Source of the DNA: CAZTUH01 sp964620485
Lineage (GTDB): Bacteria; Pseudomonadota; Gammaproteobacteria; Burkholderiales; Burkholderiaceae_B
Direction: 5' to 3'
Length of the DNA stretch: 64,000 nt
Assembly (NCBI GenBank): GCA_964620485.1
Contig: CAZUGU010000012.1
Location: 1-64,000, forward strand
Under the pieces are notes generated by a model, which searched no databases, had not been told where the DNA came from, and saw nothing but the letters and a program-made list of their open reading frames with translations. Positions 46,090 to 54,696 of the stretch are shown one piece after another (positions within the stretch are counted from its first letter, which is position 1; every line of letters starts with the position of its first letter). Both the position numbers and the translations under genes were made by a program.

Positions 46090-46141
46090 AAATCCATAAT
46101 TCTAACAAATTTTTGCTAGAATTTGTTAGAATTATGGATTT
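46090..46141. repeat. Perfect inverted repeat, 22-bp arms, between divergent genes
   Basis: Arms 46090-46111 and 46120-46141 are exact reverse complements around 8 bases. Both neighbouring genes point away from it, so it is not a terminator of either. Confidence 0.85.
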
Positions 46142-46238
46142 AGATTGTCACAAATTTAAGATCTATTAATTACTAATCAAGAAGTTGAATATGATCTAGC
46201 TTCCTGTTATCGTTCCAATAATATTTTTTTAAAAATTC

Positions 46239-46270
46239 AATAAGTTTATTCTAAACTTATTTTATATAAT
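46239..46270 (+). promoter_or_regulatory. Candidate fbpA promoter with operator-like palindrome
   Basis: Arms 46239-46248 (aataagttta) and 46252-46261 form a perfect 10-3-10 palindrome directly before TATAAT at 46265-46270. No good -35 box is seen at the right distance; the palindrome occupies that place. The site does not resemble the Fur consensus, so the regulator is unknown. Confidence 0.4.
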
Positions 46271-46310
46271 TACAAGCATTGTAATATTCATCTTTATTAG
46301 GAGTTGTTCA

Positions 46311-47342
46311 ATGTCAATTAGGTATTTTGTTCTTCGTGTTCTAGTTTTGATGAGCTTTACTTTATTTTTTTATTTACCCGTTCATTCAAAAGAAGAAGTT
46401 AATTTATATACTACTCGTGAACCTAAATTAATTCGGCCTTTTTTAGATATCTTTTCTAAAGAAAGTGGTATAAACGTCAATACTATTTTTGTAAAGGATG
46501 GTTTACTTGAACGTGTAAAAGCTGAAGGTTCCAAATCACCTGCCGATGTTCTAATGATGGTAGATATTGGGAATTTATTAGATTTAGTTGATAATAAAAT
46601 CACACAAAAAATCGAATCAAAAACTCTAGAGACTATCATTCCTGAAAATCTTCGTGATCCTGATGGTATGTGGTTCACTTTATCTTTACGAGATCGTGTT
46701 CTCTATGTAAGAAAAGATTTAAAATTAGAAAATTTTAACTATGAAGATCTTGCTAATCCAGAATGGAAAGGAAAGGTTTGTATGCGCTCTGGTCAACATC
46801 CATATAATACGGCAATGATAGCTGCTATGATAGCGCATAATGGGGCTTCAGCTACTGAAGCTTGGTTACGTGGTGTAAAAAGTAATTTAGCTCGAAAAGC
46901 AACTGGTGGTGATCGTGATATTGCCAGAGATATTCTTGGAGGTATTTGTGATATTGGTCTCGCCAATACTTATTATGCTGGCCATATGAAAAATTCAAAT
47001 ATTGGAACTGATTCACGTAAATGGGGAGATGCTATTCGCATTATACGTCCTAATTTTAAAAATAAAATCGGAACACATGTCAATATCAGTGGTGCATCTG
47101 TGGCTCGCTATGCTCCTAATAAAGAAAATGCTATCAAATTACTAGATTTTTTAGTTTCAGAAACTGCACAAACACTATATGCACAAGCAAACTATGAATA
47201 TCCTGTTCGATCCAATGTAAAATTGGATCCTGTAATTGATGGTTTCGGAATACTTGAAGCTGATTCATTACCACTGGTTAAAATTGCTCAATATAGAAAA
47301 CAAGCTAGTGAATTGATTGATAAAGTTGGCTTTGATAATTAA
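46311..47342 (+). CDS. fbpA: Ferric iron ABC transporter, periplasmic binding protein
   Basis: A 343-residue periplasmic ferric-binding protein. A signal peptide (about residues 1-27, ending PVHS-K) precedes VNLYTTREPKLIRPFLDIF. GLANTYYAGHM carries the paired tyrosines Tyr221 and Tyr222 that hold Fe3+ in FbpA-type proteins. TAGGAG seven bases before the ATG is a good ribosome-binding site. It is the first gene of fbpA-fbpB-fbpC and divergent from fpr. Confidence 0.95.
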   Translation: MSIRYFVLRVLVLMSFTLFFYLPVHSKEEVNLYTTREPKLIRPFLDIFSKESGINVNTIFVKDGLLERVKAEGSKSPADVLMMVDIGNLLDLVDNKITQKIESKTLETIIPENLRDPDGMWFTLSLRDRVLYVRKDLKLENFNYEDLANPEWKGKVCMRSGQHPYNTAMIAAMIAHNGASATEAWLRGVKSNLARKATGGDRDIARDILGGICDIGLANTYYAGHMKNSNIGTDSRKWGDAIRIIRPNFKNKIGTHVNISGASVARYAPNKENAIKLLDFLVSETAQTLYAQANYEYPVRSNVKLDPVIDGFGILEADSLPLVKIAQYRKQASELIDKVGFDN

Positions 47343-47423
47343 CTTTATTTAAGTTAGTCTCTTCAGACTTTAATTACTCTTTTTATCTCTAGATAGACAG
47401 AATATAAAAATTTATTTTGGTAC

Positions 47424-49088
47424 ATGCATACTAATTCTTTGCCATATTGGTTTATAAGATTTCGGGTTGAACGAGGATTAACCTGCCTGATAGGAGTTTT
47501 ATTAATTGCATTAATGGTCATAACTCCACTAATTACATTAGCATGGCATGCTATGCATGCGGATATACATCAATGGAAACATCTAATGCTTTATGTTATG
47601 CCATATGCTTTTAAAAATACAATAGCATTACTTATTGGTGTTGGTTTACTTGTCAGTATTCTAGGAACTAGTACTGCATGGTTAGTTACTGCTTATAGAT
47701 TTCCTTCTCATAGCATTTTGAATTGGGCCCTCCTTTTACCCTTGGCCTCTCCAGCATATATTATCGCATTTGCATATTTAGATATTTTACATCCTATAGG
47801 TCCAATATCTACTGTAATCAAGATCTTATTTAATTGCCAATGTCAATCAAATCTACCAGATTTAAGATCGATTTATGGCGCAATATTTATATTAGGTTTT
47901 GTTTTATATCCTTATGTATATCTTACAACTCGTGCCATGTTTATGACACAAGCGACTAATTTATTAGAAATTGCCCGATCTTTAGGTTTAACTCAATCTA
48001 GTATTTTTTTTCGAGTTGCAATACCATTAGCTAGACCTGCAATCATTATTGGAACTAGTTTAGCTTTGTTAGAAACATTAAATGATATTGGAGTTTCTGA
48101 ATTTCTTGGTATTCAAACACTAACAGTTTCAGTTTATACAACATGGGTGACACGTTCAAATTTATCTGGAGCATCACAGATTTCCATTGCAATACTAATC
48201 CTAACAATGATACTAATCATAATTGAACATCACGGGCGTAGGCGACAGCGTTACATTAATACACGATGTACAAAACCCATACAAGCTCAGATTCTAAAAG
48301 GAAAAATCGCTATACCTATAATTTTTTTGAGTTGGATGCCAGTTTTGATAGGATTTATCGTACCAATGATATACTTAATCATTGAAACATATAAACGTTT
48401 AAATTTAATTGGTAGTATATCAAATCAAATAATAGTTAGTTTTAGCAATAGTTTGATCATTGCATTAATCGTAACTATCATTACACTGTTATTCGGGTTA
48501 ATTATATCTTGGTTCGGATATTTATCGCGTGATAGTACAGAATTTAGTTTAGGTCATTTTCTCATACGCATTACTAATCTTGGTTATGCTATTCCATCTA
48601 CGATCTTAGCCATAGGTTTATTAATTCCTTTATCTTGGATAGATCAAATATTTGGCAAATTATTAGGTAGTAACAAACAATTTTTGATGGGATCTATTAT
48701 TGGATTAATTTGTGCGAATACAATTAGGTTTTTAACAATTTCTGCTGGTGGTATAGAGGCGGGTTTAGCTCGTATACAACCATCGCTCGAACAAGCTTCT
48801 CGTTTGTTAGGAGAATCGGCAATTGGTACTCTGCGTCGAATTCACTTACCATTGTTACAGCCAATACTTATTTCTAGCGCGATACTTATTTTTCTAGATG
48901 CTATGAAAGAATTACCTGCTACGTTATTATTGAGACCTATGAATTTCGAAACTCTAGCTACATATCTTTATGCTGAAGCAGCACGTGGAACATATGAAGA
49001 GGGAATTATTGCAGCACTCGCCATTGTAATGGCTGGTGTAATTCCAATACTTCTTCTTGCATATGTTAACTTAAAAACAAGATTATAA
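47424..49088 (+). CDS. fbpB: Ferric iron ABC transporter permease (fused double domain)
   Basis: A 554-residue inner-membrane permease with two homologous halves of about six helices each, as in FbpB/AfuB. Coupling (EAA) loops are seen as LLEIARSLGLTQSSIFFRVAIPLARPAI in the first half and LEQASRLLGESAIGTLRRIHLPLLQPIL in the second. It begins 81 bases after fbpA and ends 3 bases before fbpC. Confidence 0.95.
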   Translation: MHTNSLPYWFIRFRVERGLTCLIGVLLIALMVITPLITLAWHAMHADIHQWKHLMLYVMPYAFKNTIALLIGVGLLVSILGTSTAWLVTAYRFPSHSILNWALLLPLASPAYIIAFAYLDILHPIGPISTVIKILFNCQCQSNLPDLRSIYGAIFILGFVLYPYVYLTTRAMFMTQATNLLEIARSLGLTQSSIFFRVAIPLARPAIIIGTSLALLETLNDIGVSEFLGIQTLTVSVYTTWVTRSNLSGASQISIAILILTMILIIIEHHGRRRQRYINTRCTKPIQAQILKGKIAIPIIFLSWMPVLIGFIVPMIYLIIETYKRLNLIGSISNQIIVSFSNSLIIALIVTIITLLFGLIISWFGYLSRDSTEFSLGHFLIRITNLGYAIPSTILAIGLLIPLSWIDQIFGKLLGSNKQFLMGSIIGLICANTIRFLTISAGGIEAGLARIQPSLEQASRLLGESAIGTLRRIHLPLLQPILISSAILIFLDAMKELPATLLLRPMNFETLATYLYAEAARGTYEEGIIAALAIVMAGVIPILLLAYVNLKTRL

Positions 49089-49091
49089 ACT

Positions 49092-49895
49092 ATGTTACAT
49101 TTCTTAGAACTTGAAAATGTATCGGTTTCTTATAGAATGCCTAACAGAAGTAAAAAAATTGTAATAGATTCTTTATTTATGGATTTACCTACTGGGTATA
49201 TTGGATCTTTACTAGGTAGATCTGCGTCTGGTAAAACGACAATATTACGTGCTATTGCTGGATTTGAACCAGTTACTTCAGGAATAATCCGACTTGGAGG
49301 AAGTATCATATCTTCTTTAAATATTCAAGTCGCACCTGAAGAACGTCGGATAGGAATGGTCTTTCAAGACTATGCATTATTTCCTCATTTAACTGCAGCA
49401 CAAAATGTAGGATTTGGCTTGCGAAAATTTAGCTTTAATACTCGAAAAAGACGTGTTGCTGAAATGCTTGATCTAGTTGATCTAGGACACATTGCAAATA
49501 ATTATCCTCACGAACTATCCGGTGGCCAGCAGCAACGCATTACTCTAGCACGTGCATTAGCACCATCACCAGAACTATTACTACTAGACGAGCCATTTTC
49601 AAATCTAGACATTGATATGCGAGAACATTTAGCATTTGAAGTTCGAGATATTCTAAAATTAGCCGGACATACTGCAATTTTAGTTACTCATAATCACGCT
49701 GAAGCATTTGCAATTGCTGATAGAATTGGAATCATGTCTGATGGAAAAATTATTCAATGGGATACTCCTTATAATTTATATCACAATCCTATAAATAGTT
49801 TCGTTAAAAAATTTATTCATCGTGATAGTCTAATGGAAAGAAGAAAGCAAGCCCTCACTAGAGGATTAAATCCTTGCTTTAAAGAAACTATATAA
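49092..49895 (+). CDS. fbpC: Ferric iron ABC transporter ATPase, short form
   Basis: The 267-residue ATPase has Walker A GRSASGKTT, FQDYALFPHLTAAQNVGFGL, signature LSGGQQQRITLARAL, Walker B LLLLDEPFSNLD and H-loop VTHNHAEA. FbpC proteins are usually about 350 residues with a C-terminal TOBE-type regulatory domain; here the protein ends soon after the nucleotide-binding domain (residue 267). The catalytic part looks intact, so transport should be possible with altered regulation. It is convergent with glnA. Confidence 0.94.
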   Translation: MLHFLELENVSVSYRMPNRSKKIVIDSLFMDLPTGYIGSLLGRSASGKTTILRAIAGFEPVTSGIIRLGGSIISSLNIQVAPEERRIGMVFQDYALFPHLTAAQNVGFGLRKFSFNTRKRRVAEMLDLVDLGHIANNYPHELSGGQQQRITLARALAPSPELLLLDEPFSNLDIDMREHLAFEVRDILKLAGHTAILVTHNHAEAFAIADRIGIMSDGKIIQWDTPYNLYHNPINSFVKKFIHRDSLMERRKQALTRGLNPCFKETI

Positions 49896-49911
49896 TATAA
49901 ATATAGTTTTT
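49885..49911 (+). terminator. Weak terminator candidate after fbpC
   Basis: Arms 49885-49892 and 49902-49909 pair over 8 bp and are followed by a short T stretch (49907-49911). The left arm overlaps the last fbpC codons. Confidence 0.35.
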
Positions 49912-49933
49912 AAAAATTAAGTATAATAAAGTC

Positions 49934-51346
49934 TTATAGACCATAATACATATCAAATTCAATTGGATGTGTTGTCATTCGTAGATTATTGACATCTTTC
50001 ATCTTCAATTCTATAAATGCATTTAGCATATCATGACTAAAAACATCACCTCTTGTTAAAAATTCGTTATCTCTTTCAAGAGCTGTTAATGCTTCTTCAA
50101 GTGAAGCGCAAACTGTTGGAATTTTAGAATCATCTTCTAACGAAAGATTATATAAATTTGCATCTGTAGGATTACCTGGATGAATCTTATTTTGCACTCC
50201 GTCTAAACCCGCCATCATCAAAGCTGAAAAAGCTAGGTAAGGATTAGCTAATGAATCTGGAAAGCGCGTTTCTATACGTTGGCTATTTGGATTGTTCTCA
50301 TATGGAATACGAACTGACGTTGATCTGTTACATGCTGCATATGAAAGTTTAACTGGTGCTTCATAATGAGGTACTAATCGTTTATATGAATTAGTACAGG
50401 GATTTGTAATGGCATTCAATGCACGTCCATGTTTAATTATTCCGCCAATATAATATAAAGCAAATTCTGATAAACCTGCGTAACCATTTCCAGCAAATAA
50501 ATTTCTGTTATCTTTCCAGATAGACTGATGTACATGCATACCGGAACCATTATCATTAATTATTGGTTTTGGCATAAATGTTGCGGTTTTACCATAGGAA
50601 TGAGCAACATTACGAATAATATATTTCATGAGTTGTGTCCAATCAGCTCTTTGAACTAACGTGCTAAATTTAGTACCAATTTCCAATTGTCCAGGGGCCG
50701 CAACTTCATGATGATGGAGTTCAACTGGTATTCCAACTTTTTCCATTAACAAACACATTTCTGAACGCATATCTTGAAATGAATCAGTAGGAGGAACACG
50801 AAAATATCCGCCACCAATACTAGGGCGATGACCAGTGTTACCATTTTTCATTTTAATTGCAGTTGACCAAGGAGCTTCTTCAGATTTTATTTTAAAAAAT
50901 GTATTAGACATGTCAATATTCCATGTAACACTATCAAAAACAAAAAATTCAGGCTCAGGACCAAAATAAGCTGCATCACCTAGGCCTGAAGATCTTAAAT
51001 AAGATTCGGCACGTCTTGCTATCGAACGAGGATCACGATGATAATCTTTTAATTTAAATGGATCGAATATATTACACAGCATAATTAAGGTTGATTCTTT
51101 GTAAAATGGATCAATAACAGCAGTATTTATATCTGGGATCAACAGCATATCGGATTTCTCGACATTTTTCCATCCTGGAACTGATGAACCGTCAAAAGCA
51201 TACCCATTTTTCAGTTTTTCTTCATTAAGAGTATTAGCAGGTAAAGTAGTATGATATTCTTGTCCTATTGTGTCCGTAAAACGGAAGTCGATGAATTTGA
51301 TTTCATTGTCAGCGATCTGTTTAAGAACGCTTTTAAAACTTATCAT
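49934..51346 (-). CDS. glnA: Glutamine synthetase type I
   Basis: GlnA makes glutamine from glutamate and ammonia in a dodecamer. The 470-residue GSI protein has NGYAFDGSSVPGW, FGPEPEFFVFD, HHHEVAAPGQLEIG, GSGMHVHQSIWKDN and ETRFPDSLANPYLAFSALMMAG. The adenylylation loop around residue 400 reads ANLYNLSLED, so the regulatory tyrosine is still present. TGGAG precedes the ATG. I see no glnB, glnD, glnE or ntrBC in the window. It is convergent with fbpC and followed upstream by hemW. Confidence 0.97.
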   Translation of the reverse strand: MISFKSVLKQIADNEIKFIDFRFTDTIGQEYHTTLPANTLNEEKLKNGYAFDGSSVPGWKNVEKSDMLLIPDINTAVIDPFYKESTLIMLCNIFDPFKLKDYHRDPRSIARRAESYLRSSGLGDAAYFGPEPEFFVFDSVTWNIDMSNTFFKIKSEEAPWSTAIKMKNGNTGHRPSIGGGYFRVPPTDSFQDMRSEMCLLMEKVGIPVELHHHEVAAPGQLEIGTKFSTLVQRADWTQLMKYIIRNVAHSYGKTATFMPKPIINDNGSGMHVHQSIWKDNRNLFAGNGYAGLSEFALYYIGGIIKHGRALNAITNPCTNSYKRLVPHYEAPVKLSYAACNRSTSVRIPYENNPNSQRIETRFPDSLANPYLAFSALMMAGLDGVQNKIHPGNPTDANLYNLSLEDDSKIPTVCASLEEALTALERDNEFLTRGDVFSHDMLNAFIELKMKDVNNLRMTTHPIEFDMYYGL

Positions 51347-51470
51347 GTGATCTCCATTAGAATAAAACTGATAAAAAGTAGAATTGATGTTTATGTATAA
51401 AATTAAAGAAGGAATTCTTTACAAGAATTATTTTAATATTAATTAGCATCTAAATATTTGATTTTCAATA

Positions 51471-52676
51471 TTATAAAAACATTTCTTGTAATCTATTTAA
51501 AAAATGCCATCCTTTGGAACTTGCTTTTAAATATTTAGGGTTTGAGTCTAATAATCCATATTTATAAGCACGATTAATCTTATGAGTAATACTAGTTAAT
51601 GATAATCCAGTACGTTCCATAAATAAGTTTGTTTTTACTCCATCCTTTAAGGACAATACGTTCAACATAAATTCAAAAGCTAATTGTTTAGAGTTAATTG
51701 TATAGTCTTTGACTATATGGCTTCCATCTTTGGACATGACATGTCTTATCCAAGATTTTGGATCGGTCATACGAATCTGACGAATAATTCGATCATAAAA
51801 AGATATTTTTCCATGTGCTCCTGGGCCTAATCCCAAATAATCACCAAATTCCCAATAATTAAGATTATGTCGCGATCGACAACCTGATTGACAATAGGAA
51901 GATGTTTCATAATGATTAAATCCTTTGTCAATTATTTCATGTGAAATAGATTCTTGCATAGCTTCAACAAGATCATGACTAGGTAATTCTGGAATATATT
52001 TTCTTAAAACAGTATTTTGCTCTATAATTAATTCATAACATGAAAGATGATTTACATCAAATTCTATAGCTTTTTGTATATCTGATAGACATTCATGAAT
52101 TTTTTGTTTTGGTAGTGCAAACATAATATCTAAATTAATATATTTAACAAATTTTTTTGTCATTTCTATTGTTTTTTTTACTTGCATAGCATCATAAGTA
52201 CATCCTAATTTCTTTAAATATGTATCATTAAAACTCTGCGCATTAATTGAAAAACGATTTATCCCACTTTTTACATATTCACAAATATTATTTTTTTTAG
52301 CCAACCCAGGATTAATTTCCATTGTAATTTCTGTATTTGATGAGATTCTTAGTAAAGAGCGAATCATAATTTGTAATGAATTAAATCCTGTAACAGAAAA
52401 TAGATTCGGAGTACATCCACCTATGAAAATTGATGTAATTGGTCTATTCCAAATTAACGGCAAAGACTGCTCTAAATCTAGGCGTAGTGCATTCAAATAA
52501 TCATATTCAGGAATTTCTATATTATTGATAATACATGTATGAGACATACAATAGGGATAATTCTGTATACACCATGGTACGTGAATATATATTGATAATG
52601 GTGGTAATTTTTTTAACCGTATAATATTTTTCTTTTGAAAAGTATTGTGCAATTGAACTAGATTTGGAAAAGTCAT
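51471..52676 (-). CDS. hemW: HemW-like radical SAM protein with damaged cluster site
   Basis: HemW is a heme chaperone of the radical SAM family related to coproporphyrinogen oxidase HemN. The 401-residue protein starts with the family pattern LPPLSIYIHVPWC and has HNLNYWEFGDYLGLGPGAHGK, ISFN-like INRFSINAQSFND and the C-terminal winged-helix segment. The CX3CX2C motif for the iron-sulfur cluster reads Cys36, Tyr40, Cys43: the middle cysteine is a tyrosine (tat for tgt). The SAM motif GGGTP is GGCTP (Cys88). Cluster binding is therefore probably lost. The frame is open and has AGGAG before the ATG. It may be an early pseudogene or have a cluster-independent role. Confidence 0.85.
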   Translation of the reverse strand: MTFPNLVQLHNTFQKKNIIRLKKLPPLSIYIHVPWCIQNYPYCMSHTCIINNIEIPEYDYLNALRLDLEQSLPLIWNRPITSIFIGGCTPNLFSVTGFNSLQIMIRSLLRISSNTEITMEINPGLAKKNNICEYVKSGINRFSINAQSFNDTYLKKLGCTYDAMQVKKTIEMTKKFVKYINLDIMFALPKQKIHECLSDIQKAIEFDVNHLSCYELIIEQNTVLRKYIPELPSHDLVEAMQESISHEIIDKGFNHYETSSYCQSGCRSRHNLNYWEFGDYLGLGPGAHGKISFYDRIIRQIRMTDPKSWIRHVMSKDGSHIVKDYTINSKQLAFEFMLNVLSLKDGVKTNLFMERTGLSLTSITHKINRAYKYGLLDSNPKYLKASSKGWHFLNRLQEMFL

Positions 52677-52861
52677 TTACTGCACTCCTTAGTAAAGATT
52701 AATTAGATAAAATTTCAATTTTTAATAATTACCTAAACCTTATTGTGATCAATATATGTAATTTTAATTTCTATTCTTTTAAATAATTACTTGTAATAAA
52801 TGCAATAAAAATCTTAATAAATATGAAATTTTTTCATTCATAAGATATTAGATTGAGTTTT

Positions 52862-53467
52862 TTAAATTGATAGTTCATTAACAGAACTTTCCGAATCAGG
52901 TAATGACCAATCACGTAACAATGAAGCATTCTCTGGAACTTTTTTCATTTTTTCTAGAAAATTTGTTTGCAATAGGCCCATACGGTATGCATCTCTATAT
53001 TTACCATTTGAAAAAAATTCTTCTTTCAATATTCCTTCTGTTATAAAGCCGCATTGCTTATAAATATGTATTCCTGCTGTATTACTATGGTCAACAACTA
53101 AATAGATTTTGTGAAGATTTAAGATCCTAAATGCATAGTTAATAGCAATTCTCGTTGCGCTTTTAGCATAGCCTCGGCCCTGAAAATTAGGAGCAATAAT
53201 AATTTGAAATTCTGCACGTCGGTGTATATAATCAATTTCTACTAACTCAACCAGACCAGCTGGCTGATCACTGATATGTTCGATAATGAATCTCCGTTCA
53301 TATTGATCATGGATGTGACGTGTGTAAAGGGCAACTAATTCATCATAGGCTTCGTAGGGTTCTTCGAACCAATATCTCATAATAACATCATTGTTAGTCA
53401 ATTTATGTACAAACAGTAAGTCACCACTTTCTAATGGTCTTAATTTAATATCAGTATGTATTGGCAT
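52862..53467 (-). CDS. speG: Spermidine N1-acetyltransferase SpeG
   Basis: SpeG acetylates spermidine and spermine and lowers polyamine toxicity. The 201-residue GNAT protein matches E. coli SpeG from memory: KLRPLESGDLLFVHKL, VMRYWFEEPYEA, HIHDQYERRF, AGLVELVEIDYIHRRAEFQIII, GRGYAKSATRIAINYAF (acetyl-CoA loop) and HIYKQCGFITEG. The C-terminal 25 residues diverge. AGGA lies eight bases before the ATG. It follows no polyamine operon; neighbours are hemW (same strand) and divergent xth. A perfect 25-bp palindrome begins 22 bases upstream of the start. Confidence 0.9.
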   Translation of the reverse strand: MPIHTDIKLRPLESGDLLFVHKLTNNDVIMRYWFEEPYEAYDELVALYTRHIHDQYERRFIIEHISDQPAGLVELVEIDYIHRRAEFQIIIAPNFQGRGYAKSATRIAINYAFRILNLHKIYLVVDHSNTAGIHIYKQCGFITEGILKEEFFSNGKYRDAYRMGLLQTNFLEKMKKVPENASLLRDWSLPDSESSVNELSI

Positions 53468-53488
53468 ATATCTATTCCTTTATGAAAC

Positions 53489-53538
53489 CATATTACTCTC
53501 TACAAATATCTTTAAAGATATTTGTAGAGAGTAATATG
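53489..53538. promoter_or_regulatory. Perfect 50-base palindrome upstream of speG
   Basis: Bases 53489-53538 equal their own reverse complement (25-bp arms, no loop). It lies between the divergent genes speG and xth, 22 bases from the speG start, so no known transcript ends here. It could be a 5' leader hairpin of speG, a cruciform or an operator. Confidence 0.6.
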
Positions 53539-53697
53539 CGAAACTGACACTATGTAAAAAAATATCTACAAAATTTACTTATTCATTTTTACATTAAAAC
53601 TCTTCATTTCTTAAAATGAACTGATACATTTCATGCATATTTTATAAATTCTATAATTTGCAAAAATTTTTAAAAATTAGATAACAGGTTACTAAAA

Positions 53698-54480
53698 ATG
53701 AAAATTGCTACATGGAATGTAAATTCCATAAAAATTCGTTTGCCACAAATTTTAGATTGGCTTAAAAATAATCCAGTGGACATATTATGTTTGCAAGAAT
53801 TGAAAATTTCAAACGAAATGTTTCCTATTGAAGATTTTAAAAATATTTCATATCATTCTTTTTGGTCAGGACAAAAATCATACAATGGGGTGGCTATATT
53901 AAGTCAAAAACCAGGTACTGATATAACATATGAAATACCAAACTATGATGATAATCAAAAACGATTTATTGCACTTACTATACTTAAATATAATAAGAAA
54001 ATTAGAATTGTTTGCGTTTATTGCCCAAATGGGCAGTCAATAAATAGTGATAAGTATACCTATAAACTTCAATGGTTTGAAGCTTTACATTCTCATCTCA
54101 AAGTAGAATTACAAAATAATAGTAACTTAGCCGTCTTGGGTGATTATAATATAGCACCAAGTGATGCTGACGTATATTACCCCAAAAAATTAGAAGGTGA
54201 AATATTAGTTTCAAAGCCTGAGCGTGACGCTTTTAATAAACTTCTTAAGTTAGGATTATATGATGCTTTCCGTTTATTCAATCAGCCTGAAAAGTCTTTT
54301 AGCTGGTGGGATTATCGTCGTGGTGCATTTCATAAAAACATTGGATTACGTATTGACTTAATTTTATTGTCTAGGGAATTGCATAAAACTTGTACTTCTT
54401 GTGTTATTGATAAATCACCTCGATTCAGTTATAGACCATCTGATCATGTACCGATAATAGCAACTTTAGATTTTACCTAA
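53698..54480 (+). CDS. xth: Exodeoxyribonuclease III
   Basis: The main AP endonuclease of base excision repair, also a 3' exonuclease. The 260-residue protein has ATWNVNSI, LQELK with catalytic Glu34, GDYNIAPSDADVY, WDYR and the terminal SDHVPI with the catalytic His. Length is typical. It is divergent from speG; tRNA-Ala follows 33 bases after the stop on the same strand and may be co-transcribed. Confidence 0.96.
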   Translation: MKIATWNVNSIKIRLPQILDWLKNNPVDILCLQELKISNEMFPIEDFKNISYHSFWSGQKSYNGVAILSQKPGTDITYEIPNYDDNQKRFIALTILKYNKKIRIVCVYCPNGQSINSDKYTYKLQWFEALHSHLKVELQNNSNLAVLGDYNIAPSDADVYYPKKLEGEILVSKPERDAFNKLLKLGLYDAFRLFNQPEKSFSWWDYRRGAFHKNIGLRIDLILLSRELHKTCTSCVIDKSPRFSYRPSDHVPIIATLDFT

Positions 54481-54513
54481 TTGAATACGAGTGAATATTT
54501 TATAGTTTTATCA

Positions 54514-54588
54514 GGGGCGATAGCTTAAATTTGGAAAAGCATCACGTTCGCAACGCGAAAGTTAGGAGTTCGATTCTCCTTCGCTCCA
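54514..54588 (+). tRNA. tRNA-Ala (anticodon CGC)
   Basis: A 75-base cloverleaf with acceptor stem GGGGCGA/TCGCTCC, including G3-U70, the alanine identity pair. Anticodon loop TTCGCAA gives CGC, reading GCG. The anticodon stem has one A29-C41 mismatch, the D-loop is long, and the 3' CCA is not encoded. The D-arm keeps GG. Confidence 0.88.
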
Positions 54589-54608
54589 ATTAATATAAGA
54601 ATAAAATT

Positions 54609-54656
54609 ATTCTATCAATAAGAGATATCTTTTAAGATATCTCTTATTGATAGAAT
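54609..54656. terminator. Perfect inverted repeat, 23-bp arms, between tRNA-Ala and pnp
   Basis: Arms 54609-54631 and 54634-54656 are exact reverse complements with a 2-base loop. Located where xth/tRNA-Ala (plus) and pnp (minus) transcripts converge, so a bidirectional terminator is likely. Confidence 0.75.
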
Positions 54657-54696
54657 CGAAACGTTTTCCATATTTTCGATTCTAGAAATAAATTTT

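Larger units (their letters stand above)
45938..46310. other. Divergent promoter region fpr/fbpA with two palindromes
   Basis: The spacer contains a 22-bp-arm inverted repeat (46090-46141) and, next to fbpA, a 10-bp-arm palindrome (46239-46261) followed by TATAAT. No coding frame seen. Confidence 0.55.

Noticed and set aside
46239..46261. Fur box upstream of fbpA
   Set aside because: The 10-3-10 palindrome does not match the gataat-type Fur consensus, so only an unknown operator is proposed.
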